From: an uncultured Clostridia bacterium
GTDB lineage: Bacteria; Bacillota; Clostridia; Lachnospirales; Lachnospiraceae
Assembly (NCBI GenBank): GCA_937896665.1
Contig: CALBNS010000051.1
Coordinates: 1 to 58,357 of the forward strand
Reading direction: 5' to 3'
Length of the DNA stretch: 58,357 nucleotides
Shown here piece by piece: positions 42,682 to 51,658 of the stretch (positions are counted from its first letter, which is position 1; every line of letters begins with the position of its first letter). The translations under genes and the position numbers were made by a program. The notes under the pieces were generated by a model. The model made no database searches and was not told the origin of the DNA. It saw only the letters and a list, made by a program, of their open reading frames with translations.

Positions 42682-42969
42682 ATGGGAAAGACAATTAGGA
42701 CAGAAGCGGTTGACTGGCTGTTCGAAGCCATTCTTAGTTTAGAGGATAAAGAAGAATGTTATACATTTTTTGAGGATATATGCACGATTAATGAGTTGTT
42801 ATCTTTGTCGCAGCGCTTTGAAGTTGCTAAGATGCTGAGAGAGAAGAAAACTTATTTAGATATCGCAGAAAAGACAGGCGCATCAACAGCGACAATCAGC
42901 CGAGTAAACCGTTCTTTGAATTATGGTAATGACGGATATGATATGGTGTTTGAAAGAATGAAAAAATAG
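42682..42969 (+). CDS. TrpR-like YerC/YecD family regulator
   Basis: A 95-residue TrpR-superfamily protein: VDWLFEAILSLEDKEECYTF, ICTINELLSLSQRFEVAKML and the helix-turn-helix YLDIAEKTGASTATISRVNR. The ATG at 42682 follows GAGGAG; the frame is open to 42634, but those residues are not conserved. This branch is common in Firmicutes and its ligand is unknown. A strong terminator follows. Confidence 0.88.
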   Translation: MGKTIRTEAVDWLFEAILSLEDKEECYTFFEDICTINELLSLSQRFEVAKMLREKKTYLDIAEKTGASTATISRVNRSLNYGNDGYDMVFERMKK

Positions 42970-42974
42970 GCATC

Positions 42975-43010
42975 AAAAAGGAAGTACTTCATAGCGAGTA
43001 CTTCCTTTTT
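42975..43010. terminator. Bidirectional terminator after the TrpR-like gene
   Basis: Perfect 14-bp stem (42975-42988 against 42997-43010) with A/T runs on both sides and an 8-nt loop, between convergent genes. Confidence 0.92.
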
Positions 43011-43015
43011 AATAG

Positions 43016-43633
43016 TTAGTGTTTCTTTTTATGTTTTGGATCTTCCGGTTCCGGAAAGGTATCAATTAATTTCTCAATAATCTGCTTTTTCACATACACA
43101 TCCAGACTTAAGGCACAGATAAATGCGAACTTCTGCAAATCATTCTTTGATTGCTCAGGTGCCTGCTCAAATGTTTCCATGGAAGAAGCATATATGGCTT
43201 TGATGTCTTCCTGCAGGGTGCGAGTACGTTCTATTTCAAATGAACAAACTTCATCATAGATTGTTGATAAGTCGAAATCCTCTTTTGAATGGAAATACTC
43301 ATCTATAATTGGTTTTAACAATTTTTCAATATCCTTAATTGAAAGGAGATTTTTAAAATAGTATATAAATGTAAGGACGATTAAGTGTTCTTTAGAATAC
43401 TTTTTCTTTTCCGGTGGTGGAAGAAGATTGTTCTTCGCATAATTATTAATCATAGTTTTGGTAAGAATCTTGTCATCTTCATAGCGTTTTGAAGCTTTCA
43501 ATTGCTCTTCCATAAAAGTAGTCACCTGATCCATGTACAAATCAATATTTGGAATGTCTGCAGATTTCACGTAATCAATGCGTGAAATACTTTCTAATAT
43601 GCTAGTTAATAAATCATTTGTATCAATTGTCAT
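43016..43633 (-). CDS. DUF1836 protein
   Basis: A 205-residue protein with the DUF1836 core: IPNIDLYMDQVTTFMEEQL, KILTKTMINNYAKNNLLPPP, KKYSKEHLIVLTFIYYFKNL. The order of motifs resembles a MerR-like DNA-binding fold, so a regulatory role is suspected. Monocistronic and divergent from pcrA. No experimental function is known to me. Confidence 0.85.
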   Translation of the reverse strand: MTIDTNDLLTSILESISRIDYVKSADIPNIDLYMDQVTTFMEEQLKASKRYEDDKILTKTMINNYAKNNLLPPPEKKKYSKEHLIVLTFIYYFKNLLSIKDIEKLLKPIIDEYFHSKEDFDLSTIYDEVCSFEIERTRTLQEDIKAIYASSMETFEQAPEQSKNDLQKFAFICALSLDVYVKKQIIEKLIDTFPEPEDPKHKKKH

Positions 43634-43724
43634 TTTATCACCTCAATACTAAGATTATATAGTAATTAAAACTAGATGACAAGTGTTTTGGACAAAACTT
43701 CTTGTAAAATTGCTGAGTATTTTA

Positions 43725-43753
43725 ATGACAGAAGGTCCGATTTGTAATATAAT
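43725..43753 (+). promoter_or_regulatory. Promoter of pcrA
   Basis: ATGACA (43725-43730), 17-nt spacer, TATAAT (43748-43753), 48 nt before the start codon. Confidence 0.72.
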
Positions 43754-43800
43754 GAAAGGCACTGAAAAGAGTGAGTTGAGTGAAAAAGGAGCAGATATAA

Positions 43801-46029
43801 ATGAGTATTTATGATACATTAAATCCGAAGCAGCAGGAAGCAGTATATCATACAGAAGGTCCTCTTTTGATACTTGCCGGAGCGGGTTCGGGAAAGACAA
43901 GAGTGCTGACACATCGGATTGCATATTTGATTGACGAAAAGGGAATTAATCCATGGAATATTCTTGCAATTACGTTTACAAATAAAGCGGCAGGTGAGAT
44001 GCGCGAGCGTGTAGACCGGCTGGTGGGATTTGGCTCAGAAAGCATATGGGTCAGCACGTTTCATTCTATGTGTGTAAGAATTTTGAGACGTTATATTGAC
44101 CGGTTGGGTTACGATACAAACTTCACAATTTACGATGCAGACGATCAGAAGACATTGATGAAGGATGTGTGTAAACGATTGCAGATTGACACGAAAGTAA
44201 CGAAAGAACGCGTTTTTCTAAGTGCAATTTCTGCTGCAAAAGATGAAATGATTATGCCGAGTGAGTATGAACTGAATGCGGCAGGCGATTATAATCAACA
44301 AAAGATTGCAAAAGTCTATCACGAATATGAGAGACAGATGCGGGAAAATAATGCATTGGATTTTGATGATTTGCTGGTAAAGACAGTTCAGTTGTTTCAG
44401 ACACAGCCTGACGTTCTGGATTATTATCAGGAACGTTTCCGATACATTATGGTAGACGAATATCAGGATACTAATACAGTACAATTTAAGTTGATTAGTA
44501 TTTTAGCGAAAAAATACAGGAATCTTTGTGTAGTAGGTGATGATGACCAATCTATTTATAAATTCCGTGGTGCCAATATTAAGAACATTCTAAATTTTGA
44601 GGATGTATTTGAGGATGCCTATGTAATTAAACTTGAGCAAAATTATCGCTCAACCAGTAATATCTTAGATGCAGCCAATGGCGTAATCCACAATAATCGT
44701 GGGCGAAAAGCTAAGAGCCTCTGGACTGACAATGGGGAGGGAGATAAGATACAGTTCCGTCAATTTGACAATGCGTATGATGAAGCAGAATATGTGGCAA
44801 GTGATATTCGTAAACATGTAAGAGAGGGAGAACGAGCATATAATGACCATGCTGTTTTATACCGTACGAATGCACAGTCACGTATGTTTGAAGAAAAATT
44901 CATTGCATTGAACATTCCATACAAGATTGTGGGCGGTATTAATTTCTATGCAAGAAAAGAAATCAAAGATGTCCTTTCCTATTTGAAAACGATTGGTAAT
45001 GGAAGAGATGATTTGGCAGTAAAACGTATTATCAATATTCCAAAACGAGGAATTGGTCTGACGACCATCAATCGTGTACAGGAAAACGCAATGGAGCGCG
45101 GAATTGGTTTCTACGAAGCACTACAGACAGCATATATGATTCCGGGTATCGGAAGAAGTGTCAGTAAGCTGGATTCCTTCACGTCATTGATTGAACATTT
45201 GAAGGACAAGGCAAAGTCTATGTCTATTTCCGATTTGTTGCAGGAAATTCTTGACATGACAGGATACATAGAGGACCTGAAAGCAGAAGGAGAAATCGAG
45301 TCAGCAGCACGTATAGAAAATATTGATGAATTGATGAATAAGATTGTCGCTTATGAAGAAAACTGTGAAGAGGAACCGACTTTGAGTGGATTTCTTGAGG
45401 AGGTTGCATTAGTCGCGGACATTGACAGTCTGGAGGAAGATAGTGACTATGTGGTGCTCATGACACTGCATAGTGCAAAAGGACTGGAATTCCCGGAAGT
45501 ATATCTGACCGGTCTGGAGGATGGATTATTCCCAAGTTATATGTCGATTGATTCAGATGATCCGACAGAAATAGAAGAGGAACGCCGGCTTTGCTATGTG
45601 GGAATCACAAGAGCAAGAGAAAATCTGACACTGACTTGTGCACGAAGAAGGATGGTGCGCGGTGAAACCAGGTACAATCAGATGTCACGTTTCTTAAGGG
45701 AAGTACCGATGCAGTTACTTTCAACTGGAGGTACTGTTATGAAGGACGAAAAGGAAGTTCCAAAACAGATGGCGTATATGCAGGCTAAGCAGGCATTTAA
45801 AGCACAGGCCTTTGCAACTGTAAAACCGACGCAGTCTTTTGGCGTCAAGGCAGGCCAAGGGCTCAGTTATGATGTAGGAGACCGTGTCAGACATGTGAAA
45901 TTTGGAGAAGGTCTGGTTACGCAGATTGTAGAAGGTGGACGTGATTACGAGGTGACGGTTGAGTTTGATACGGCCGGAGTAAAAAAGATGTTTGCGACAT
46001 TTGCAAAATTGAGCCGCGTAGACGAATAG
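43801..46029 (+). CDS. pcrA: ATP-dependent DNA helicase PcrA/UvrD
   Basis: A superfamily 1 helicase (742 residues) for repair, recombination control and rolling-circle replication. Motifs in order: LNPKQQEAVYHTEGPLLILA with Walker A GAGSGKTRVLTHR (about 27-35), TFTNKAAGEMRERV, MVDEYQDTNTVQ, VVGDDDQSIYKFRGA, LEQNYRSTSNILDAAN, VVLMTLHSAKGLEFPEVYLT and YVGITRARENLTLT. The C-terminal Tudor-like segment (YDVGDRVRHVKFGEGLV) is typical of Gram-positive PcrA. Full length. Confidence 0.97.
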   Translation: MSIYDTLNPKQQEAVYHTEGPLLILAGAGSGKTRVLTHRIAYLIDEKGINPWNILAITFTNKAAGEMRERVDRLVGFGSESIWVSTFHSMCVRILRRYIDRLGYDTNFTIYDADDQKTLMKDVCKRLQIDTKVTKERVFLSAISAAKDEMIMPSEYELNAAGDYNQQKIAKVYHEYERQMRENNALDFDDLLVKTVQLFQTQPDVLDYYQERFRYIMVDEYQDTNTVQFKLISILAKKYRNLCVVGDDDQSIYKFRGANIKNILNFEDVFEDAYVIKLEQNYRSTSNILDAANGVIHNNRGRKAKSLWTDNGEGDKIQFRQFDNAYDEAEYVASDIRKHVREGERAYNDHAVLYRTNAQSRMFEEKFIALNIPYKIVGGINFYARKEIKDVLSYLKTIGNGRDDLAVKRIINIPKRGIGLTTINRVQENAMERGIGFYEALQTAYMIPGIGRSVSKLDSFTSLIEHLKDKAKSMSISDLLQEILDMTGYIEDLKAEGEIESAARIENIDELMNKIVAYEENCEEEPTLSGFLEEVALVADIDSLEEDSDYVVLMTLHSAKGLEFPEVYLTGLEDGLFPSYMSIDSDDPTEIEEERRLCYVGITRARENLTLTCARRRMVRGETRYNQMSRFLREVPMQLLSTGGTVMKDEKEVPKQMAYMQAKQAFKAQAFATVKPTQSFGVKAGQGLSYDVGDRVRHVKFGEGLVTQIVEGGRDYEVTVEFDTAGVKKMFATFAKLSRVDE

Positions 46030-46134
46030 TCACAAAATCTGAAATTTGCATAAAATCACAAAATCTACATATGGTAATATTAGATTGAGTGTGGTAAGAT
46101 AAGGGAAATGAGAATTTGGAAAGGACGTGGCATC

Positions 46135-46374
46135 ATGAACAAGATCGAAGATATGATATCTGCAACAAAATTGCATGATTTATTACACAAAAAGGAAGAT
46201 GACAAAGCAAAGAAGATTGTACTTTGGGTACTGGCAATTGTAGGAGCAGTTGCAGCAGTAGCGGGCATTGCTTATGTTGTATACCGTTTCTTCGTACCGG
46301 ATTATCTTGAGGATTTCGAAGAAGAATTCGAAGATGACTTTGAAGATGATTTCTTTGATGACGAAGAGAACTAG
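46135..46374 (+). CDS. Small single-pass membrane protein with acidic tail
   Basis: A 79-residue protein: short N-terminal helix (MNKIEDMISATKLHDLLHKK), one membrane segment (KIVLWVLAIVGAVAAVAGIA, about residues 26-47) and a strongly acidic C-terminus made of repeated Glu/Asp/Phe. The ATG at 46135 follows AAAGGACG. Similar small proteins occur widely in Lachnospiraceae, but their function is unknown. A terminator follows, so it is its own unit. Confidence 0.78.
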   Translation: MNKIEDMISATKLHDLLHKKEDDKAKKIVLWVLAIVGAVAAVAGIAYVVYRFFVPDYLEDFEEEFEDDFEDDFFDDEEN

Positions 46375-46403
46375 AGAATGTAATAAAGATTTCGGAGAAT
46401 AAG

Positions 46404-46444
46404 AACTGTCGTGGATTCAGAAGATGGAAAAACGACAGTTTTTT
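46404..46444 (+). terminator. Terminator after the acidic membrane protein gene
   Basis: AACTGTCGT (46404-46412) pairs perfectly with ACGACAGTT (46432-46440), followed by a T-run. Confidence 0.85.
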
Positions 46445-46490
46445 ATTCCATTTTCTTTTTAATAAACATAAATTTGAAGGAGAAAGCTGA

Positions 46491-47861
46491 ATGAAAAAAG
46501 GACAGGTTTATGAAGGAACAATAGAAAAGATAGAATTTCCAAATAAAGGTCTGGTTTCCGTTGAAGGTGAGGAAAAAAAAGTAATCGTGAAAAATGGAAT
46601 TCCCGGGCAGAAGATTCGCTTTTGTATTAACAAAATGAGAAAGGGAAAAGCGGAAGGAAGACTCTTGGAAGTACTGGAAAAATCGGCACTTGAGACAAGA
46701 GAGCCAGTTTGTAGTATTTTCCCTGCCTGCGGTGGATGTATGTATCAGACCATGTCATACGAAGAGCAGACGAAGATGAAAGGGGAGCAGGTCAAAGAGA
46801 TTTTGGATGCCGTAATCGAAGGTGAGTATATATTTGAAGGTGTCAAAGCAAGCCCGAAAGAATTTGCATACCGCAATAAGATGGAATTTTCATTTGGTGA
46901 TGAATATAAGGAAGGTCCGCTCTCACTGGGACTACATAAGAAAGGCAGCACATATGATGTGCTCACAGCATATGACTGTAAACTGGTGCATGAAGATTTG
47001 ACCAAGATTCTTGTATGTGTCTTAGACTATTTCAAAGAACGGGATGTGAGTTATTATAAAAAAATGCAGCACACAGGATATCTGCGTCACTTACTCTTAA
47101 GAAGAGGAGATATTACAGGTGAGATTTTGGTGAATCTGGTGACGACCACTCAGGAAGAACATGATATCCAGCCGCTTGTTCAGGCATTGCTTGCACTAGA
47201 ATTGGGAGGAAAGATTGTGGGCATTCTGCACATTTTAAATGATTCGTTGTCTGATGTGGTGCAGAGTGACGAGACAAGGATTCTTTATGGCCAGGATTAT
47301 TTTTACGAAAAATTGCTTGGCATGGAATTTAAGATCACTCCATTTTCTTTCTTTCAGCCAAACTCAAGGGCAGCTGAAGTGCTCTATAGTACCGTAAGGG
47401 ACTATCTGGGAGATATGAAGGGAAAGACACTGTATGACTTGTTTAGCGGAACCGGAACGATTGGGCAGATTCTGTCGCCGGTTGTAGAAAATGTAATAGG
47501 TGTCGAGATTGTTGAGGAGGCTGTAAAAGCGGCGAATGAGAACGCTGCACATAATGAAATTACCAATTGCAAGTTCCTTGCTGGAGATGTTTTTAAGGTA
47601 TTGGATGAGATTCGGGAAAAACCGGACGTGATAGTACTAGACCCGCCGAGAGATGGTATTCATCCGAAGGCACTTCCGAAGATTCTGGATTATGGTGTGG
47701 ATACAATTGTGTATATTTCATGTAAGGTGACGAGTCTTGCGAGGGATTTGGAGATGATTCAGGCAAGAGGGTACAGAGTGGTAAGGGCGGTGGCCGTTGA
47801 CCAGTTTGTGCATACGGTGCACGTTGAGAGCGTGGTTCTGTTGACTAAAGTACATAATTGA
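46491..47861 (+). CDS. rlmD: 23S rRNA (uracil-C5) methyltransferase, RlmD/RumA family
   Basis: A SAM-dependent tRNA/rRNA m5U methyltransferase (456 residues). N-terminal TRAM domain, then an iron-sulfur cluster motif CSIFPACGGCMYQTMSYEEQ, SAM-binding LYDLFSGTGTIGQIL, PPRDGIHPKAL and catalytic-cysteine region IVYISCKVTSLARDL. The usual SCNP is SCKV here, a mild variation. The exact target uridine in this organism cannot be assigned. The gene marks the left edge of the defence island. Confidence 0.9.
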   Translation: MKKGQVYEGTIEKIEFPNKGLVSVEGEEKKVIVKNGIPGQKIRFCINKMRKGKAEGRLLEVLEKSALETREPVCSIFPACGGCMYQTMSYEEQTKMKGEQVKEILDAVIEGEYIFEGVKASPKEFAYRNKMEFSFGDEYKEGPLSLGLHKKGSTYDVLTAYDCKLVHEDLTKILVCVLDYFKERDVSYYKKMQHTGYLRHLLLRRGDITGEILVNLVTTTQEEHDIQPLVQALLALELGGKIVGILHILNDSLSDVVQSDETRILYGQDYFYEKLLGMEFKITPFSFFQPNSRAAEVLYSTVRDYLGDMKGKTLYDLFSGTGTIGQILSPVVENVIGVEIVEEAVKAANENAAHNEITNCKFLAGDVFKVLDEIREKPDVIVLDPPRDGIHPKALPKILDYGVDTIVYISCKVTSLARDLEMIQARGYRVVRAVAVDQFVHTVHVESVVLLTKVHN

Positions 47862-47942
47862 TAGTGTGAAAATGCTTGAAATATAAGGCTTTTTCGGTGT
47901 TTTGATAGTTGAAAATCATGTGCTGAAAAAGTAGGAAAAACC

Positions 47943-48023
47943 CAGATAAATCTATCTGAATTTTATAGTTGGGTAGATAAGAATATTGAGATTAGGTTGG
48001 GCAGACAAAAATATTGAACTTAG
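47943..48023. repeat. Palindrome and two direct repeats upstream of the DUF262 gene
   Basis: CAGATA-AATC-TATCTG (47943-47958), then two 27-nt direct repeats (47969-47995 and 47997-48023) that match at 22 positions, built around TTGGG, AGA and AATATTGA. They end just before the ribosome binding site. The spacing of 28 nt puts the copies on nearly the same DNA face every second half-turn. Likely a regulator-binding array or translational control site. Confidence 0.6.
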
Positions 48024-48038
48024 AAGGAGGTTATTATA

Positions 48039-50372
48039 ATGGCAGGTTGTACGTGCGAAAACTGGTCGCTGCAAGATTTGTCTTCAGCACTTCAAGATAT
48101 GCACAAAGATAATAAAAAGATAGTTGTCCCAATGTTTCAGAGAGGAAAACGATGGAATAAAAATCAAGAGAAGACATTTATTGATTCTCTGATTAAAGGA
48201 TATCCTGTCGGCACCATGCTGTTTTATGAAACCTTCGAAGATAACAAGAGAACTTACATATTGGTAGATGGCCTTCAAAGAGGAAACAGCATCAAAAAGT
48301 ACATGACAAATCCTACAGAGTTTTTCTACGATGATAGCATTTCGGATGAATTTTGTGCCGAGATTTTAAAGATTGTGGGTCAAGAAGATGAGGAGTTCTA
48401 TTCTTCTATAAGAACGATATTGACATCTTTTATCAAAGAGCAGAAGACATTCAAAAACCTTCAGTACTATTCTGTAGCAAAACTCATAGCTGATGAGTTT
48501 AAGGTCGGATATGAACCGATTGAGAAACTTATTGATACCATCAAGAATTTCTTTGAAGAGCGCCAGGATTTATATGACCGTATTGCTAGTACTGTAATCC
48601 CGGTTATTGTATACACTGGAGAGGAAAGTAATCTGCCGGATATCTTTGATAGAATCAATTCAAAAGGTACTCCGTTAGATCAATATGAAGTGTATGCAGC
48701 TGCTTGGCCAGTTAATGAAAAATATGCTATCAGCAACTTGGATGTGATAGAACATATTGTTAAGAAGTATGATTCCTTTGTTGAGGACGGTTATTTTATT
48801 CATGGCTACAGCCGTGAAGAAATGCGTACCACAAGAAAAGTAAATGCGTTTGAGTATCTGTTTGGATTAGGAAAGTACCTTGTTGAGAAGTATGAGATAT
48901 TAGGATTTAATAAGAATCTTGCAGATGATACGGTAAATCCTATTGCTTTTGAATTGGTAAATGCCTGCTTAAATGATGCAGATAAAATTCGCATTCTTTA
49001 TAAAAATTTACAAACCATCGACTTGAATGTCTTAGAGAAAGCTATTTATAAAGCTATTGATTTTGTAAATGATTCTATTTCTGTTGTTACAAAGTTCAAA
49101 GGCAATTCAAGAAATGCAAATAAGATTTTCCATTCTAAATATCAGATACTATCTATGATTTCCACAACATTTAAGGAAATGTATGCGAATGGAGATTATA
49201 CTCATTTTTCTGATGGATGGCAGGATAGGAAATCAACAATTGCTAAGAACCTGGTTCATTATTATGTGTATGACATCATAACGAATTATTGGAGTGAAGG
49301 TGGAACTGGTAAGATTCATGCAGCAGCAAAGCCAAATCGTTATATGAATGAAATCTCAAGCCGTGCATGGATGGTTGCACTTGATGGGTTCTTTGAACGT
49401 TCGATGTTGAGAGCAGAGAGTAAAAAGGTTGCGAATCCAAAGAGTGAAGAGTTCGTAGTTCTTAATTGTATCTACCTTAAGACTTTTACTGCTATGGATC
49501 AACTTTCTATTGAACGTTTTGATGTAGAGCATATTGCTCCAAAAGAACAAATGAGAAAGCTTATTGAAGCTTGTAAGGGAGAAGGCTTACCAATTAGTTG
49601 TATTGCTAATTTGTGTTATTTGCCAGAGTATGTTAACCGTAGCAAAAAAGATAAGAATTTCTATCAAGACAAAAAATATCTTCAGTATGTTAAGTTGGAA
49701 GAGGTTGAAACTAAATACAGCTTCACTGAAGAGGAAGATTTGGACTGGATGGATATGCCTTATGAGAAACCAGAAGATTTTGCTGTATTAAAAGAATACT
49801 ATACTGATTACTGTACAAAACGATTTGCAAAGATTAAACATCTCTTCTGTGATGCTCTTGGAATTACTTATGAAGAGGTTGAAGAAGCCCAGGAAGAGGT
49901 AATCACTGTTGTGTCTCCGAAGGCGAAATCTACGGAAAGTAAGAAGGTCAAATTTGCTGATAAATGCGTGGTAAGATTGGCCCAGGAGGTCGGTAGCGAA
50001 TTGATAAAAATGGGACGAAGCACTTATATGACATCTGATGGAAAGAAAGGCTTTGTTCTTACAACATCAAAAGCCTATAAGCAAGGCAACCGTGATAAAT
50101 ATTGGTTTGCATACAGAAGAAATCCATTAGAGGATTTGAAAAAATGTGAAGAAGTCTTCGTTGTATATGGATGCAAAGATGAGTCGACTATGGTAAGTCT
50201 ACCAGTTTCACTTATAGAAGAGCATATCGATGCTCTGAACATTTCAAAAGATGATGATGGAAAAATCACTCATTGGCATATGGTATTTTTCAAGGACGTG
50301 TCTGGAAATATGACATGGCTCTTATCGAAACCTGATTTACAAGAAATCAGTATAGACAAGTATATAATGTAA
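48039..50372 (+). CDS. GmrSD-like restriction protein (DUF262 plus DUF1524)
   Basis: A 777-residue fusion. The N-terminal DUF262 (ParB/Srx-like NTPase) has VPMFQRGKRWNKNQEKTFID and LVDGLQRGNSIKKYM (usual DGQQR replaced by DGLQR), then DIFDRINSKGTPLDQYEVYA. The middle DUF1524 HNH-type nuclease has RFDVEHIAPKEQM (His498) and IANLCYLPEYVNRSKKDKNF. A C-terminal ~140-residue domain (DKYWFAYRRNPLEDLKK, DGKITHWHMVFF) is unassigned. The GmrSD family restricts phage DNA with modified cytosines. It has its own terminator, separate from the next operon. AGAAGGAGG precedes the start. Confidence 0.87.
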   Translation: MAGCTCENWSLQDLSSALQDMHKDNKKIVVPMFQRGKRWNKNQEKTFIDSLIKGYPVGTMLFYETFEDNKRTYILVDGLQRGNSIKKYMTNPTEFFYDDSISDEFCAEILKIVGQEDEEFYSSIRTILTSFIKEQKTFKNLQYYSVAKLIADEFKVGYEPIEKLIDTIKNFFEERQDLYDRIASTVIPVIVYTGEESNLPDIFDRINSKGTPLDQYEVYAAAWPVNEKYAISNLDVIEHIVKKYDSFVEDGYFIHGYSREEMRTTRKVNAFEYLFGLGKYLVEKYEILGFNKNLADDTVNPIAFELVNACLNDADKIRILYKNLQTIDLNVLEKAIYKAIDFVNDSISVVTKFKGNSRNANKIFHSKYQILSMISTTFKEMYANGDYTHFSDGWQDRKSTIAKNLVHYYVYDIITNYWSEGGTGKIHAAAKPNRYMNEISSRAWMVALDGFFERSMLRAESKKVANPKSEEFVVLNCIYLKTFTAMDQLSIERFDVEHIAPKEQMRKLIEACKGEGLPISCIANLCYLPEYVNRSKKDKNFYQDKKYLQYVKLEEVETKYSFTEEEDLDWMDMPYEKPEDFAVLKEYYTDYCTKRFAKIKHLFCDALGITYEEVEEAQEEVITVVSPKAKSTESKKVKFADKCVVRLAQEVGSELIKMGRSTYMTSDGKKGFVLTTSKAYKQGNRDKYWFAYRRNPLEDLKKCEEVFVVYGCKDESTMVSLPVSLIEEHIDALNISKDDDGKITHWHMVFFKDVSGNMTWLLSKPDLQEISIDKYIM

Positions 50373-50379
50373 CTGCTAG

Positions 50380-50411
50380 AGGCGGAGCCACAGTTATGGC
50401 TTCGCCTTTTT
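50380..50411 (+). terminator. Terminator after the DUF262 gene
   Basis: AGGCG and AGCCA pair with CGCCT and TGGCT with one mismatch, 6-nt loop, then a T-run. It isolates the DUF262 gene from the operon downstream. Confidence 0.85.
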
Positions 50412-50453
50412 GTAAGAAATTTATGTTCCGATTGTAAACTTTTCACTCAGAGA

Positions 50454-50482
50454 TTGAAAAAAAGCTATCGGTATGATATACT
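50454..50482 (+). promoter_or_regulatory. Promoter of the LlaJI-like operon
   Basis: TTGAAA (50454-50459), 17-nt spacer, TATACT (50477-50482), 58 nt before the small regulator gene. Confidence 0.72.
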
Positions 50483-50540
50483 GATAATACCCTGATAAAA
50501 AAGGTATAAAAACAGGCTAAAAACAAGGTGTGAGGTTATT

Positions 50541-50723
50541 ATGAGCGAAAAAACATATGGAAGACCAGCCGGAAGAGTAAAAACAGCAAAAATTGAAATT
50601 GCAATTGAACCGGATATTAAAGAAGAGTTTATGGAACTCTTGAGACAAGAAGGAAAAAAAGCATCCAGTGAAATAGGGGTTTGGATACGAGAATATATTA
50701 AAAACCGAAAGGAGCAAAACTAA
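50541..50723 (+). CDS. Small ribbon-helix-helix-like protein, putative operon regulator
   Basis: A 60-residue basic protein: KTAKIEIAIEPDIKEEFMEL then LLRQEGKKASSEIGVWIREY. One short strand followed by two helices matches the Arc/CopG ribbon-helix-helix pattern. It is first in the operon, 2 nt before the first methyltransferase, where control genes of restriction systems often sit. It may delay nuclease expression until DNA is methylated; this is inference. Confidence 0.68.
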   Translation: MSEKTYGRPAGRVKTAKIEIAIEPDIKEEFMELLRQEGKKASSEIGVWIREYIKNRKEQN

Positions 50724-50725
50724 CC

Positions 50726-51658
50726 ATGAGAATTTTATCCTTGTTTAGTGGGTGCGGAGGATTGGATAAAGGGTTTGTTGATGCCGGATACGAAGTGGTA
50801 TGGGCAAACGATTTTGATAAATATGCAGTTCAGACATATCAAGCCAATTTTGGAGATCATATTGTTCTGGGAGATATCAATAAAATTGAAATCACAGATT
50901 TACCTGCTTTTGATATGTTAATTGGTGGATTTCCGTGTCAGCCATTCAGCATGATGGGAGAAGAAAGAGGATTCGAAGATGCTAGAGGTACATTATTCTT
51001 TCGAATCGCAGAGATATTAAAGTATAAAATTGAGCAGAACGAAAAGCCACGTGTAGTGGTTTTAGAAAATGTTCGTTCTTTAAAAACACATAATAAAGGT
51101 AAGACATTCAAAACTATATTGAGTATTTTAGAGAATGACTTAGGATATAAGGTCTTTTATGACATCTTAAATACTGCAGACTATGGAATTCCACAGACTC
51201 GAAACAGAACATATATTGTGTGCTTTGCAAATGAGGCTGCTGATTTTTCTTTCCCAGAAAAGCTACCATTGAATAGTACATTGCAGGACTTATTGGAAAC
51301 AGATGTAGATGATAAGTATTTTCTTTCTGACAAAATTTTACCGACTATTTTATCTGATGGTACAGGTGGATATAAAGCAAAATCAGAAATAGATTTAAAA
51401 ATCGCAAGACCTTTGTGCGCTACTATGGCTAAAATGCATAGGGCTTGCCAGGATAATTACGTAACTCAAAATGGTAGAGTTAGAAGATTAACACCGAGAG
51501 AATGTGCTAGATTACAAGGTTTTAATGATGATTTTGTAATTCCTGTTTCTGATTCACAAGCATATAAACAGTTTGGAAATGCAGTAACTGTGAATGTCTC
51601 ACGTGCTGTTGCACAGGCTGTTCGTATTCAATTAGAAGAGTTAGGAGAGTGGGAATAA
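50726..51658 (+). CDS. DNA (cytosine-5-)-methyltransferase M1
   Basis: A compact 310-residue m5C methyltransferase. Motif I LSLFSGCGGLDKGF, motif IV GGFPCQPFSMMGEERGF with catalytic Cys71, motif VI VVLENVRSL, motif VIII PQTRNRTYIVCF, motifs IX/X RRLTPRECARLQGF and QFGNAVTVNVSRAVA. The target recognition region between VIII and IX is short. Paired with M2, McrB-like and McrC-like genes as in LlaJI, where each methyltransferase protects one strand of an asymmetric site. The recognition sequence cannot be read from the protein. Confidence 0.93.
   Translation: MRILSLFSGCGGLDKGFVDAGYEVVWANDFDKYAVQTYQANFGDHIVLGDINKIEITDLPAFDMLIGGFPCQPFSMMGEERGFEDARGTLFFRIAEILKYKIEQNEKPRVVVLENVRSLKTHNKGKTFKTILSILENDLGYKVFYDILNTADYGIPQTRNRTYIVCFANEAADFSFPEKLPLNSTLQDLLETDVDDKYFLSDKILPTILSDGTGGYKAKSEIDLKIARPLCATMAKMHRACQDNYVTQNGRVRRLTPRECARLQGFNDDFVIPVSDSQAYKQFGNAVTVNVSRAVAQAVRIQLEELGEWE

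Noticed and set aside
47969..48023. Possible mini-CRISPR array
   Set aside because: Only two imperfect repeats with a 1-nt gap, no spacers and no cas genes.
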